Shown here: in pieces, positions 26,081-36,038 of the stretch
Layout: every line of letters begins with the position of its first letter
Position numbering within the stretch: the stretch's first letter is position 1
Assembly: GCF_020907985.1 (NCBI RefSeq)
Contig: NZ_JAJJPA010000030.1
Span: forward strand, 17,570 to 81,569
Direction: 5' to 3'
From: Kitasatospora humi
GTDB taxonomy: Bacteria; Actinomycetota; Actinomycetes; Streptomycetales; Streptomycetaceae
Length of the DNA stretch: 64,000 nucleotides
Notes under the pieces: model-generated
Database searches by the model: none
Told to the model about the DNA's origin: nothing
What the model saw: only the letters and a program-made list of their open reading frames with translations
Program-made: the position numbers and the translations under genes

Positions 26081-26996
26081 ACCGGATCCTCGGGTCCAGG
26101 ACCGCGTAAAGCAGGTCGACGAGCAGATTGGCCAGCAGGAAGATGATGATCAGGACGGTCACGAAGCCGACCACGGTGTTGGTGCTCTGCCGCACGATCC
26201 CCTGGTAGAGGGCGTAGCCGACACCGTGGATGTTGAAGATCCGCTCGGTGACCAGGGCACCGCCCATGAGGGCGCCCAGGTCGGTGCCGAGGAAGGTGAC
26301 CACCGGGATCAGGGAGTTGCGCAGCAGGTGGTTGACCACCACCCGGTGCCTCGGCAGGCCCTTGGCCACCGCGGTGCGCACGAAGTCGGCCCGGGAGTTC
26401 TCCGCGACCGTGGTCCGGGTCAGCCGGGCGACGTAGGCGAGCGAGACCGAGGCCAGCACGATGCCGGGCAGGATCAGCGACCTCAGGGTGACGTCGAAGC
26501 CGACCGTGGCCGGCAGCACCCCCCACCTCACCCCGACCAGGTACTGCAGCACGTAGCCGGTGACGAAGACCGGGATCGAGATCACCACCAGGGTGAGGAT
26601 CAGGACCGAGCTGTCCGCGAGCCGTCCCCGGCGCAGGCCGCTGAGCAGCCCGAGACCGATGCCGAAGATCACCTCGATGGTGAAGGCGACGGCCGTGAGC
26701 TTGAGCGTGGTCGGATAGGCGGCGGCCAGCTGCGAGGTGACGGTCTGGCCGGTGAAGGTGGTGCCGAAGTCCCACCGGAAGAGCCGGCCCATGTACAGCA
26801 CGTACTGCTTCCAGAGCGGGTCGTTCAGGTTGTACTGGGCCCGGATCTGGGCGGCGACCGCCGGATCCGGCGCCCGGTCGCCGAAGAGCGCGTTCACCGG
26901 GTCGCCGAGCGCGTGCACCATGACGAAGATCAGGAAGGTGGACCCGATGAACACCGGGATCATCTGGAGCAGGCGCCTCAGGACGTAGCTTCCCAT
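26073..26996 (-). CDS. Oligopeptide ABC transporter permease (DppB/OppB family)
   Basis: 307 residues. ATG 26996 gives the canonical start MGSYVLRRLLQMIPVFIGST; the frame continues upstream only as shadow. Six spans, EAA loop RADFVRTAVAKGLPRHRVVVNHL and C-terminus YAVLDPRIRYA are visible. It lacks the Cys-rich external insertion seen in the BldKC-like paralogue. It starts 71 nt after the binding-protein gene, across a strong hairpin. Confidence 0.9.
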   Translation of the reverse strand: MGSYVLRRLLQMIPVFIGSTFLIFVMVHALGDPVNALFGDRAPDPAVAAQIRAQYNLNDPLWKQYVLYMGRLFRWDFGTTFTGQTVTSQLAAAYPTTLKLTAVAFTIEVIFGIGLGLLSGLRRGRLADSSVLILTLVVISIPVFVTGYVLQYLVGVRWGVLPATVGFDVTLRSLILPGIVLASVSLAYVARLTRTTVAENSRADFVRTAVAKGLPRHRVVVNHLLRNSLIPVVTFLGTDLGALMGGALVTERIFNIHGVGYALYQGIVRQSTNTVVGFVTVLIIIFLLANLLVDLLYAVLDPRIRYA

Positions 26997-27025
26997 GCGC
27001 GTACCTCCCACTGGGTCGGCGAGCC

Positions 27026-27060
27026 GCGGCGGCCGGCTCCGCCCGGGAGCCGGCCGCCGC
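27026..27060 (-). terminator. 15-bp perfect hairpin between binding protein and permease genes
   Basis: Arms 27026-27040 and 27046-27060 pair perfectly around a 5-nt loop, 7 nt after the binding-protein stop and inside the operon. It is probably an attenuator or mRNA stabiliser, the counterpart of the hairpins after bldKB. Confidence 0.8.
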
Positions 27061-27067
27061 CACCCGA

Positions 27068-28699
27068 CTAACTGACGGTGATCTGCCAGTAGACCGGGAC
27101 GCTGAACGGGTCGAGCGTCACGTTGTTCACGTGGCTGGACCAGGCAACGGTGCCGTTCTGGTACCAGAGCGGGATCGCCGGCACGTCGGTGACCAGCATC
27201 TTCTCGGCGGTCTGGAAGTCGGTGACCGCGGTGGCCTGGTTGGGCTCGGCGTTGGCGGTGTTCACCTGGGCGTCGAAGGCCGGGTTGTTGTAGTGCGAGT
27301 CGTTGGAGGACCCGTCCGTCGTGTACACCGGCTGCAGGAAGTCCTGGATCAGCGGGTAGTCCATCTGCCAGCCGGTCCGGAAGGGGCCGTTCATCTTCTT
27401 GCCGGTGATCTGGTTGCGGAAGTCCGCGAAGGTGCCGACCGGGTTGCCGACGCAGGCGCTGTTGTTGCCCAGCACCTGGTTGATGCTGTTGCAGGTGGCG
27501 TCGACCCAGTCCTTGTTGCCGCCGTCGGCGTTGTAACTGATGGTCAGCTGACCGCCGGGGATGCCGCCGCCCTGCTGGATCAGCTGCTTGGCCATGGTCG
27601 GGTTGTAGGTGCACAGCTGGCCGCAGAGGCCCTCCTTGAAGCCGCCGGTCGTGCCCAGCACCGGGGAGGTCCAGTCGCTGGCCGGGGTCCGGGTGTTGGT
27701 GAAGATGTTCTTCACGATGGTGGGCCGGTCGATCGCCATGGAGATGCCCTGGCGGACCAGCTTGGCGTTCGGCGTGCTCCACTGGGGCTGGTAGAGCGGG
27801 AACGAGATGGTCTGGATGATGCCGGCCGGGGTGTTCAGGAAGCGGCCGCCGCTTGGTCCGCTCGCCAGGGTCTTCAGCGCCGTGGTGGAGAGCGTGTTGT
27901 CCACGTCCAGCGCGCCCGACTGCAGGTCGGAGTAGGCCGCGTTGGGGTCGGTGTAGACGGTGAGCGTGATGCCGCCGTTCCTCGGCTTCTCGGTGCCGCT
28001 GTAGTCCGGGTTCGGCACCAGCTGCATCTGCTGGCTCCGGGTGTACGACTGGATCATGTACGGCCCGTTGCCGATCGGCTTGTTCAGGTAGGCGGCGTGG
28101 TTGCTGAAGAAGCTCGCCGGCAGCGGGTAGTAGGCGCTGTAGCCCAGGGTCGCCGGCCAGGTGGAGAACTTCTGGGTGAGCGCGACCGTGAAGGTGTTGT
28201 CGTCGACCACCTTGAGGCCGGACATGGTCTGCGCGGTCGGCGAACCGCTGGCCGGCGCCACCTGGTCGTAGCCCTGGATGTAGGAGAAGAAGCTGCTGTT
28301 GACCTGCTTGTTGGTGGAGAGCGCCCCGTAGTTCCAGGCGTTGACGTAGGAGGAGGCGGTGACCGTGGTGCCGTCGCTGAACTTCCACCCCGGCTTCAGC
28401 TTCACCGTCCAGTTCTGCTGGTCGGAGGAGGTGATCGAGTCGGCGTTGGCGTTGCTGGGCGCGCTGGTCTTGGGGTCGTACTGGACCAGACCGGCGAAGA
28501 TCATGTTCATCACCGCGCCGCCGTTCACCTCGTTGGTGTTCGCCGGCTCCAACGGGTTCTGCGGGTCGCCCCACCAGGCCCGGACGACGCCACCGGACGA
28601 CGTGCCGCCACTGCTGCTGCCGCCGCCGCAGCCGGTGGCCGCCACGGCCACCGAGGTGACGGCGATCACCGCCCAGCGGATCCGCTTGGCTGCGCGCAT
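27068..28699 (-). CDS. Oligopeptide-binding lipoprotein (family 5 SBP)
   Basis: 543 residues from ATG 28699 with GGAGGGA upstream; the longer frame lacks a signal peptide. The signal sequence MRAAKRIRWAVIAV leads to lipobox ATGC-GG and a Ser/Gly linker. Typical SBP_bac_5 motifs follow: WTVKLKPGWKFSDGTTVTASSYVNAWN, PIGNGPYMIQSY and, in the second lobe, GGQLTISYNADGGNK. It is the first gene of the second peptide importer, corresponding to the operon that I recall lying beside bldK in S. coelicolor. Its sequence is quite different from the BldKB-like protein, so it probably binds another peptide class. Confidence 0.92.
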   Translation of the reverse strand: MRAAKRIRWAVIAVTSVAVAATGCGGGSSSGGTSSGGVVRAWWGDPQNPLEPANTNEVNGGAVMNMIFAGLVQYDPKTSAPSNANADSITSSDQQNWTVKLKPGWKFSDGTTVTASSYVNAWNYGALSTNKQVNSSFFSYIQGYDQVAPASGSPTAQTMSGLKVVDDNTFTVALTQKFSTWPATLGYSAYYPLPASFFSNHAAYLNKPIGNGPYMIQSYTRSQQMQLVPNPDYSGTEKPRNGGITLTVYTDPNAAYSDLQSGALDVDNTLSTTALKTLASGPSGGRFLNTPAGIIQTISFPLYQPQWSTPNAKLVRQGISMAIDRPTIVKNIFTNTRTPASDWTSPVLGTTGGFKEGLCGQLCTYNPTMAKQLIQQGGGIPGGQLTISYNADGGNKDWVDATCNSINQVLGNNSACVGNPVGTFADFRNQITGKKMNGPFRTGWQMDYPLIQDFLQPVYTTDGSSNDSHYNNPAFDAQVNTANAEPNQATAVTDFQTAEKMLVTDVPAIPLWYQNGTVAWSSHVNNVTLDPFSVPVYWQITVS

Positions 28700-28714
28700 G
28701 GATGTCCCTCCTAC

Positions 28715-28740
28715 TGGGGTGTGTGGTGCATCACACCCCA
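28715..28740 (-). promoter_or_regulatory. 9-bp inverted repeat upstream of the peptide-binding gene; Crp-like
   Basis: TGGGGTGTG (28715-28723), 8-nt spacer, CACACCCCA (28732-28740), perfectly inverted, ending about 16 nt before the ATG at 28699. Inside it, TGTGT-N6-TCACA (28720-28735) is one mismatch from the Crp/FNR-type TGTGA-N6-TCACA. It could be an operator overlapping the 5' leader or a hairpin masking the ribosome site. Confidence 0.55.
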
Positions 28741-28820
28741 TTCGAAGGTCCCCACTGCGGCGGCGCACCCGCAGCGGCCCCTAAAGAGCCCTCGGTACGG
28801 CCGAACGGATGCCTGAAAAG

Positions 28821-28859
28821 CCGTCAGCCGGCCCCCGTGGAACGGGGACCGGCTGACGG
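28821..28859 (-). terminator. typA terminator
   Basis: A 17-bp stem with one mismatch (28821-28837 / 28843-28859), 5-nt loop, followed on the minus strand by CTTTT. It lies 18 nt after the typA stop codon. Confidence 0.9.
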
Positions 28860-28877
28860 GTGGTCAGTTGGGCCGCG

Positions 28878-30782
<1,905 letters not shown>

Positions 30783-30925
30783 GCGGAGCGAACTCTCCCG
30801 GAGTCGTGGGTTGTGGCGCCCCGGTGCATTCCCTGACCGGTCCACCTGCCGGGCGGCACATGCCACGGCTTGTCCTATGGTACGTGGCCGGGGTGCCGAA
30901 CTGCTCAGCAGGCGATGATCACCGC

Positions 30926-32488
30926 TCAGCGCAGGAAGCCGAGATCCTGGTAGCGGGGCCAGCCGAAGCCGTACGCTCCGGCGCCGGCCACCCCGGTGCG
31001 CACCGCGACCAGCTCGGGGCGCTGGTAGAGCGGGACCGAGTGGCCGATCTCCCAGATCCGCGCGTCGGCCTCCTGGAGCAGGGCGGTCTGCCGGGCCTGG
31101 TCGGGCTCGGCGGCGGCCTTGTCGAACAGTCCGTCGATCTCGTCGGTGCCGATGCCCGCGTAGTTGAGGCCGGGCAGCGGGCGGCCGTCCGGGCCCGGGC
31201 TCGGCTTGGCGTAGAGCGGGCGCTCGTCCACGGCCGGGAAGGCGGTGGCCGGCCAGGAGACCAGCGCCAGGTCCCAGTCGCCGGCCGCCAGGTGGTCGTG
31301 GACGAAACCGGCCACCGGCAGCGCCCTGGCGTGCAGCGCCACGCCGTGCGGGGCGAGCTGGGCGGTCAGCGCGTCGGCCGTGCGGCGGGCGGCGGCCGAG
31401 TCGTCCGGGTAGACCAGGTCCAGGTCGAGGTGGAGCGCCTTGACGCTGCTGCCGAGGACCGTGCCGTTGTCCCGGTAGCCGGCCTGGTCGGCCATCAGCA
31501 GGTGGTTGCCGAGCGGCACCGCGGCCAGGCCCAGCGGGCCCAGCGCCGCCCGGGCCAGCTTGCCGCGGTCCACCAGGGCGGCGAGCGCGCGGCGCACCGC
31601 CAGGTCGGTCAGCGGGCCGCGGGTGCCGTTCAGGGTGAGCTGGGTGAAGGACGGGGCGGCCGCGCGGTGCAGGGTGATGCCGGGCAGCGCCTCGGCCCGG
31701 CGCAGGGCCTGGGTGGCCGAGTCGAGGGCGTCGGCGGACCTGGCGGTCGGCGGGTGGTCGACGGTGCCCTCCAGGGCGGCCACGTCGACCTGCTGGGCCT
31801 GCAGGGCGGCCAGCCGGTCGGGCGTGGCCAGGAAGTCGATCCGGTCGACCTTGGGCCGCTCGCCCCACCAGCGCGGGTTGCGCAGCACGGTCGCCCTGCC
31901 GCCCTTGGCGTCCAGGGTGGCGAGGGTGAACGGGCCCGCGGTCCTCCCCTGCCCCCCGGCCGGGTAGAGCGGGCTGAAGAGCGCCCGCCACTGGGCGTAC
32001 GGCCGCCGGAAGACCACCTTCACCTGGTGCGGGTCGGCGCCCGGCGTGATCGACTCGATGGCGCCGTAGCCGGGCTGGCCGGCCCGCAGCGCGTTCCACT
32101 GCACGGTGAAGTCGGCCGCACCCAGTGGGGTGCCGTCGCTCCAGACCGCCTTGGGGTTGAGCCGGTAGGTGACGGTGCGGCCGGTCACCTCGGCGCCGGC
32201 CAGGTAGTCGGGATCGGCCACCGGGCGGGCGTGCTCGTCCAGCCGGTAGAGGCTCGGCAGCACCGCGTGGGCGATCAGCGCGGTGTCCGGCGGGGCGTCG
32301 GCGCTGTAGACGTTCAGGTCGCCCGGCACCGCGTCGACCGCCCAGCGCAGGGTGCCGCCGTCGCGCACGGCGCTGCGGTCGGCCCGGGTCAGATCGGCGG
32401 CGGTCGGCGCCGGCGCGGCCGGACCCGACGATCCGGAGCACCCCGTCAGGGTGCCGAGCACCAGCAGCGCGGCGAGCAGACGTTTCAT
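30926..32488 (-). CDS. Orphan peptide-binding lipoprotein (family 5 SBP)
   Basis: 520 residues. ATG 32488 gives the signal MKRLLAALLVLGTL and lipobox LTGC-SGSSG. SBP_bac_5 features: GGTLRWAVDAVPGDLNVYS, YRLNPKAVWSDGTPLGAADFTVQWNAL, GPFTLATL and, near the end, LVSWPATAFPAVDE and PLYQRPELVAVR. No permease or ATPase lies beside it, so it is either a stand-alone sensor lipoprotein or serves one of the two nearby peptide importers. It is divergent from the sdh operon (123 nt between starts) and lies 143 nt upstream of typA on the same strand. Confidence 0.88.
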   Translation of the reverse strand: MKRLLAALLVLGTLTGCSGSSGPAAPAPTAADLTRADRSAVRDGGTLRWAVDAVPGDLNVYSADAPPDTALIAHAVLPSLYRLDEHARPVADPDYLAGAEVTGRTVTYRLNPKAVWSDGTPLGAADFTVQWNALRAGQPGYGAIESITPGADPHQVKVVFRRPYAQWRALFSPLYPAGGQGRTAGPFTLATLDAKGGRATVLRNPRWWGERPKVDRIDFLATPDRLAALQAQQVDVAALEGTVDHPPTARSADALDSATQALRRAEALPGITLHRAAAPSFTQLTLNGTRGPLTDLAVRRALAALVDRGKLARAALGPLGLAAVPLGNHLLMADQAGYRDNGTVLGSSVKALHLDLDLVYPDDSAAARRTADALTAQLAPHGVALHARALPVAGFVHDHLAAGDWDLALVSWPATAFPAVDERPLYAKPSPGPDGRPLPGLNYAGIGTDEIDGLFDKAAAEPDQARQTALLQEADARIWEIGHSVPLYQRPELVAVRTGVAGAGAYGFGWPRYQDLGFLR

Positions 32489-32587
32489 GCGGACACTCAA
32501 CTCCACCGTGCCATCGAAAAGCTGACGGCACGACAAGCTGACACCCCTTCGGCGCAACGAACTCCGGTCAGAACCCTTCCGCGACTT

Positions 32588-32603
32588 TGTGATCAAGGTC
32601 ACA
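32588..32603. promoter_or_regulatory. Crp-type palindrome in the sdh / lipoprotein divergent promoter
   Basis: TGTGA-N6-TCACA at 32588-32603, a perfect match to the general Crp/FNR consensus and to the streptomycete GTG-N6-GNCAC form. It ends 8 nt before the first ATG of the sdh operon, so it would overlap the core promoter or initiation region, consistent with repression or with a start further downstream (ATG 32621). Confidence 0.65.
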
Positions 32604-32611
32604 CTTCCAGA

Positions 32612-33397
32612 ATGGCCACAATGACCAAACGTGCGGTCATCGCGGACCGCACCCTGCGCACCGATGCCTGGTGGCTGCCCCAGCTGGCCACCGCGCTGGG
32701 CCTGCTGCTCTTCGTCGGCTACTCGACCTGGCGGGCGTTCGCCGGCGCCGACTACTACGCGGCGCCCTACGTCTCGCCGTTCTACTCCCCGTGCCTGGCG
32801 GCGAACTGCCTGCCGATGCGCGGCGGGGCCGACTGGGCGGTGTTCGGCGACTGGTGGCGGCTCTCCCCCGCCCTGCTGGTGCTGATCTTCCCGCTCGGCT
32901 TCCGGCTGACCTGCTACTACTACCGCAAGGCGTACTACCGCGCTTTCTGGTCCTCCCCGCCGGCCTGCGCGGTGGCCGAGCCGCACGCCCGCTACACCGG
33001 CGAGTCCCGGTTCCCGCTGGTGCTGCAGAACCTGCACCGCTACTTCTTCTACCTGGCCGTGCCGGTCGCCGGGATCCTCAGCTACGACGCCGTGCTGGCC
33101 TTCAGGGACGGCGCCGGGCGCTGGGGCCACGCCGGCCTCGGCACCCTGGTGCTGCTGGTGAACGTGCTGCTGATCTGGGCGTACACCCTCTCCTGCCACT
33201 CCTGCCGGCACATCGTGGGCGGGCGGCTCAAGCACTTCTCCCGGCACCCGGTGCGCTACCGGGCCTGGCTGCTGGTCGGCCGGCTCAACGCCCGCCACAT
33301 GCAGCTCGCCTGGTGCTCGTTGTTCTCGGTCGGTCTCGCCGACCTCTACGTCTACCTGGTCGCGTCGGGCACCTTCGCCGACCCGCGGTTCTTCTGA
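32612..33397 (+). CDS. sdhC: Succinate dehydrogenase membrane anchor (Sdh1-type)
   Basis: 261 residues from ATG 32612 (ATG 32621 is possible); no ribosome site is seen. Five hydrophobic spans: about 22-43, 82-98, 137-160, 175-197 and 229-252. Conserved-looking His residues lie in LQNLHRYFF and CHSCRHIVGGRLKHF, at membrane edges where haem or quinone ligands occur. The N-terminal external loop has two cysteines (SPCLAANCLPMRGGADW). Position directly before sdhA and sdhB, and length, fit the single-subunit anchor of the mycobacterial Sdh1 type rather than the SdhC/SdhD pair. Confidence 0.8.
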   Translation: MATMTKRAVIADRTLRTDAWWLPQLATALGLLLFVGYSTWRAFAGADYYAAPYVSPFYSPCLAANCLPMRGGADWAVFGDWWRLSPALLVLIFPLGFRLTCYYYRKAYYRAFWSSPPACAVAEPHARYTGESRFPLVLQNLHRYFFYLAVPVAGILSYDAVLAFRDGAGRWGHAGLGTLVLLVNVLLIWAYTLSCHSCRHIVGGRLKHFSRHPVRYRAWLLVGRLNARHMQLAWCSLFSVGLADLYVYLVASGTFADPRFF

Positions 33398-33408
33398 GGG
33401 AGCGTTGG

Positions 33409-35289
33409 ATGGAGCAGTACGACGTCGTGGTGGTCGGCGCCGGCGGGGCCGGGCTGCGGGCCGCGATCGAGGCCCGCGAGCAGGGCGCCCGGGTCGCGGT
33501 GGTCTGCAAGTCGCTGTTCGGCAAGGCGCACACCGTGATGGCCGAGGGCGGCATCGCCGCCTCGATGGGCAACGTCAACAGCGGCGACAACTGGCAGGTG
33601 CACTTCCGCGACACCATGCGCGGCGGCAAGTTCCTCAACCACCCGCGGATGGCCGAGCTGCACGCCAAGGAGGCACCCGAGCGGGTCTGGGAGCTGGAGA
33701 CCTGGGGCGCGCTCTTCGACCGCACCGCCGACGGCCGGATCTCGCAGCGCAACTTCGGCGGCCACGAGTACCCCAGGCTCGCCCACGTCGGCGACCGCAC
33801 CGGCCTGGAGCTGATCCGCACCCTGCAGCAGAAGGTGGTCGCGCTGCAGCAGGCCGACCACCGCGAGACCGGCGACCACGAGTGGGGCCTGAAGGTCTTC
33901 CAGGAGTACACGGTCACCCGCATCCTGAAGGAGCACGGCGCGGCGGACGGCGGGCGGGTGGCCGGGGTGTTCGGCTACGCCCGGGAGAGCGGCGAGTTCT
34001 TCGCCATCGCCGCGCCCGCCGTGGTGCTGGCCACCGGCGGCATCGGCAAGTCGTTCAAGGTGACCTCCAACTCCTGGGAGTACACCGGCGACGGGCACGC
34101 GCTGGCGCTGCTGGCCGGTGCCCGGCTGCTCAACATGGAGTTCATCCAGTTCCACCCGACCGGCATGGTCTGGCCGCCCTCGGTGAAGGGGATCCTGGTC
34201 ACCGAGTCGGTCCGCGGTGACGGCGGGGTGCTGCGCAACAGCGAGGGCCGCCGGTTCATGTTCGACCACGTGCCGGACGTCTTCCGGGCCCAGTACGCGC
34301 AGACCGAGGCGGAGGCCGACCGCTGGTACACCGACCCCGACCACAACCGCCGCCCGCCCGAGCTGCTCCCCCGCGACGAGGTGGCCCGGGCCATCAACGC
34401 CGAGGTCAAGGCGGGCCGCGGCACCGAGCACGGCGGCGTCCACCTGGACGTCTCGTCCCGGCTGCCGGCCGAGGAGATCGTCCGCCGGCTGCCGTCGATG
34501 CACCACCAGTTCCTGGAGCTGGCCGATGTGGACATCACCCGGGAGCCGATGGAGGTCGGGCCCACCTGCCACTACGTGATGGGCGGCGTGGAAGTGGATC
34601 CGGACACCGCCGCCAGCCCGGCCGTGCCCGGGCTCTACGCGGCCGGCGAGGTGGCCGGCGGGATGCACGGCGCCAACCGGCTGGGCGGCAACTCGCTCTC
34701 CGACCTGCTGGTCTTCGGCCGCCGCGCCGGGCTGCACGCGGCCCGCTACGCCGCCGCGCTGACCGAGCGGCCGCAGCCCGCCGCCGAGCAGCTGGACGCG
34801 GCCCGCGCCGAGGCGGTGGCCCCGTTCGGCGAGGGCACCGAGCACCCGTACGCGCTCCACCAGGAGCTGCAGCAGACCATGAACGACCTGGTGGGGATCA
34901 TCCGCCGGGCCGGTGAGATGAAGCAGGCGCAGGACCGGCTGGCGGTGCTGCGGCGGCGGGCCGAGCAGGTCGGCGTCGAGGGCCACCGCCAGTTCAACCC
35001 CGGCTGGCACCTGGCCCTGGACCTGCGCAACATGCTGCTGGTCTCGGAGTGCGTGGCGAAGGCGGCGCTGCTGCGCCGGGAGAGCCGCGGCGGGCACACC
35101 CGGGAGGACTGGCCGGCCATGGACCGCGACTGGCGGCGCAGCAACCTGGTCTGCGCCCTGGTGGACGGGGGCATCGAGGTGCGGCGGCAGCCGCTGCCGC
35201 CGCTGCGGGCCGACCTGATGGCCCTGTTCGACCGCACGGAGCTGGCGAAGTACTTCACCCCGGAGGAGCTGGCCGATGAGCAGTCTTGA
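33409..35289 (+). CDS. sdhA: Succinate dehydrogenase flavoprotein subunit
   Basis: 626 residues from ATG 33409, with GAGGGAG upstream. N-terminal FAD fold VVVGAGGAGLRAAIEA, covalent-FAD His in GKAHTVMAEGGIAASMGN, second FAD segment VVLATGGIGKSF, active-site region EFIQFHPTGMVW, VTESVRGDGGVL and the HYVMGGVEVD loop, then LYAAGEVAGGMHGANRLGGNSL. It oxidises succinate to fumarate and passes electrons through SdhB to menaquinone. The 3' end overlaps sdhB by 14 nt. Confidence 0.95.
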   Translation: MEQYDVVVVGAGGAGLRAAIEAREQGARVAVVCKSLFGKAHTVMAEGGIAASMGNVNSGDNWQVHFRDTMRGGKFLNHPRMAELHAKEAPERVWELETWGALFDRTADGRISQRNFGGHEYPRLAHVGDRTGLELIRTLQQKVVALQQADHRETGDHEWGLKVFQEYTVTRILKEHGAADGGRVAGVFGYARESGEFFAIAAPAVVLATGGIGKSFKVTSNSWEYTGDGHALALLAGARLLNMEFIQFHPTGMVWPPSVKGILVTESVRGDGGVLRNSEGRRFMFDHVPDVFRAQYAQTEAEADRWYTDPDHNRRPPELLPRDEVARAINAEVKAGRGTEHGGVHLDVSSRLPAEEIVRRLPSMHHQFLELADVDITREPMEVGPTCHYVMGGVEVDPDTAASPAVPGLYAAGEVAGGMHGANRLGGNSLSDLLVFGRRAGLHAARYAAALTERPQPAAEQLDAARAEAVAPFGEGTEHPYALHQELQQTMNDLVGIIRRAGEMKQAQDRLAVLRRRAEQVGVEGHRQFNPGWHLALDLRNMLLVSECVAKAALLRRESRGGHTREDWPAMDRDWRRSNLVCALVDGGIEVRRQPLPPLRADLMALFDRTELAKYFTPEELADEQS

Positions 35290-36031
35290 GTTCCGGATCT
35301 GGCGCGGCGAGGCGGGCGAGGGCGGCTTCGTCTCCTACCGGGTGGAGGTCAACGACGGCGAGGTGGTGCTGGACCTGGTGCACCGGCTGCAGGCCACCCA
35401 GGCGCCGGACCTGGCGGTGCGGTGGAACTGCAAGGCGGGCAAGTGCGGTTCGTGCAGCGCCGAGGTGAACGGGCGGCCGCGGCTGCTCTGCATGACCCGG
35501 ATGTCCACGCTGCCGCCCGACCGGCCGGTGGTGCTGACCCCGCTGCGGGCCTTCCCGTCGATCCGCGACCTGGTGACGGACGTCGGCTTCAACTACGCCA
35601 AGGCGCGCGAGGTGCCGTCCTTCGTGCCGCCGCCGGGGCTGGCGCCGGGCGAGTACCGGATGGCGCAGCAGGACGTGGCGCGCTCGCAGGAGTTCCGCAA
35701 GTGCATCGAGTGCTTCCTCTGCCAGGACACCTGCCACGCGGTGCGCGACCACGAGGAGAACAAGGGCGCGTTCGCCGGGCCCCGGTTCCTGATGCGGCTG
35801 GCGGAGCTGGACATGCACCCGCTGGACGCCGCTCCGGACCGCAAGCGGGACGCGCAGGAGGTGCACGGCCTGGGCTACTGCAACATCACCAAGTGCTGCA
35901 CGGAGGTGTGCCCGGAGCACATCAGGATCACCGACAACGCGCTGATCCCGCTCAAGGAGCGGGTGGCCGACCGCAAGTACGACCCGCTGGTCTGGCTGGG
36001 GTCGAAGATCGGTCGGCGACCGAAGGACTGA
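35276..36031 (+). CDS. sdhB: Succinate dehydrogenase iron-sulfur subunit
   Basis: 251 residues. 2Fe-2S ligands in CKAGKCGSCS plus the distal Cys in LLCMTRM; 4Fe-4S ligands in CIECFLCQDTCH; 3Fe-4S ligands in CNITKCCTEVCPEHI. The starting ATG lies inside the end of sdhA, showing translational coupling. The gene ends only 7 nt from the stop of the convergent phosphatase gene, with no terminator between them. Confidence 0.95.
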   Translation: MSSLEFRIWRGEAGEGGFVSYRVEVNDGEVVLDLVHRLQATQAPDLAVRWNCKAGKCGSCSAEVNGRPRLLCMTRMSTLPPDRPVVLTPLRAFPSIRDLVTDVGFNYAKAREVPSFVPPPGLAPGEYRMAQQDVARSQEFRKCIECFLCQDTCHAVRDHEENKGAFAGPRFLMRLAELDMHPLDAAPDRKRDAQEVHGLGYCNITKCCTEVCPEHIRITDNALIPLKERVADRKYDPLVWLGSKIGRRPKD

Positions 36032-36038
36032 CGTCCGG

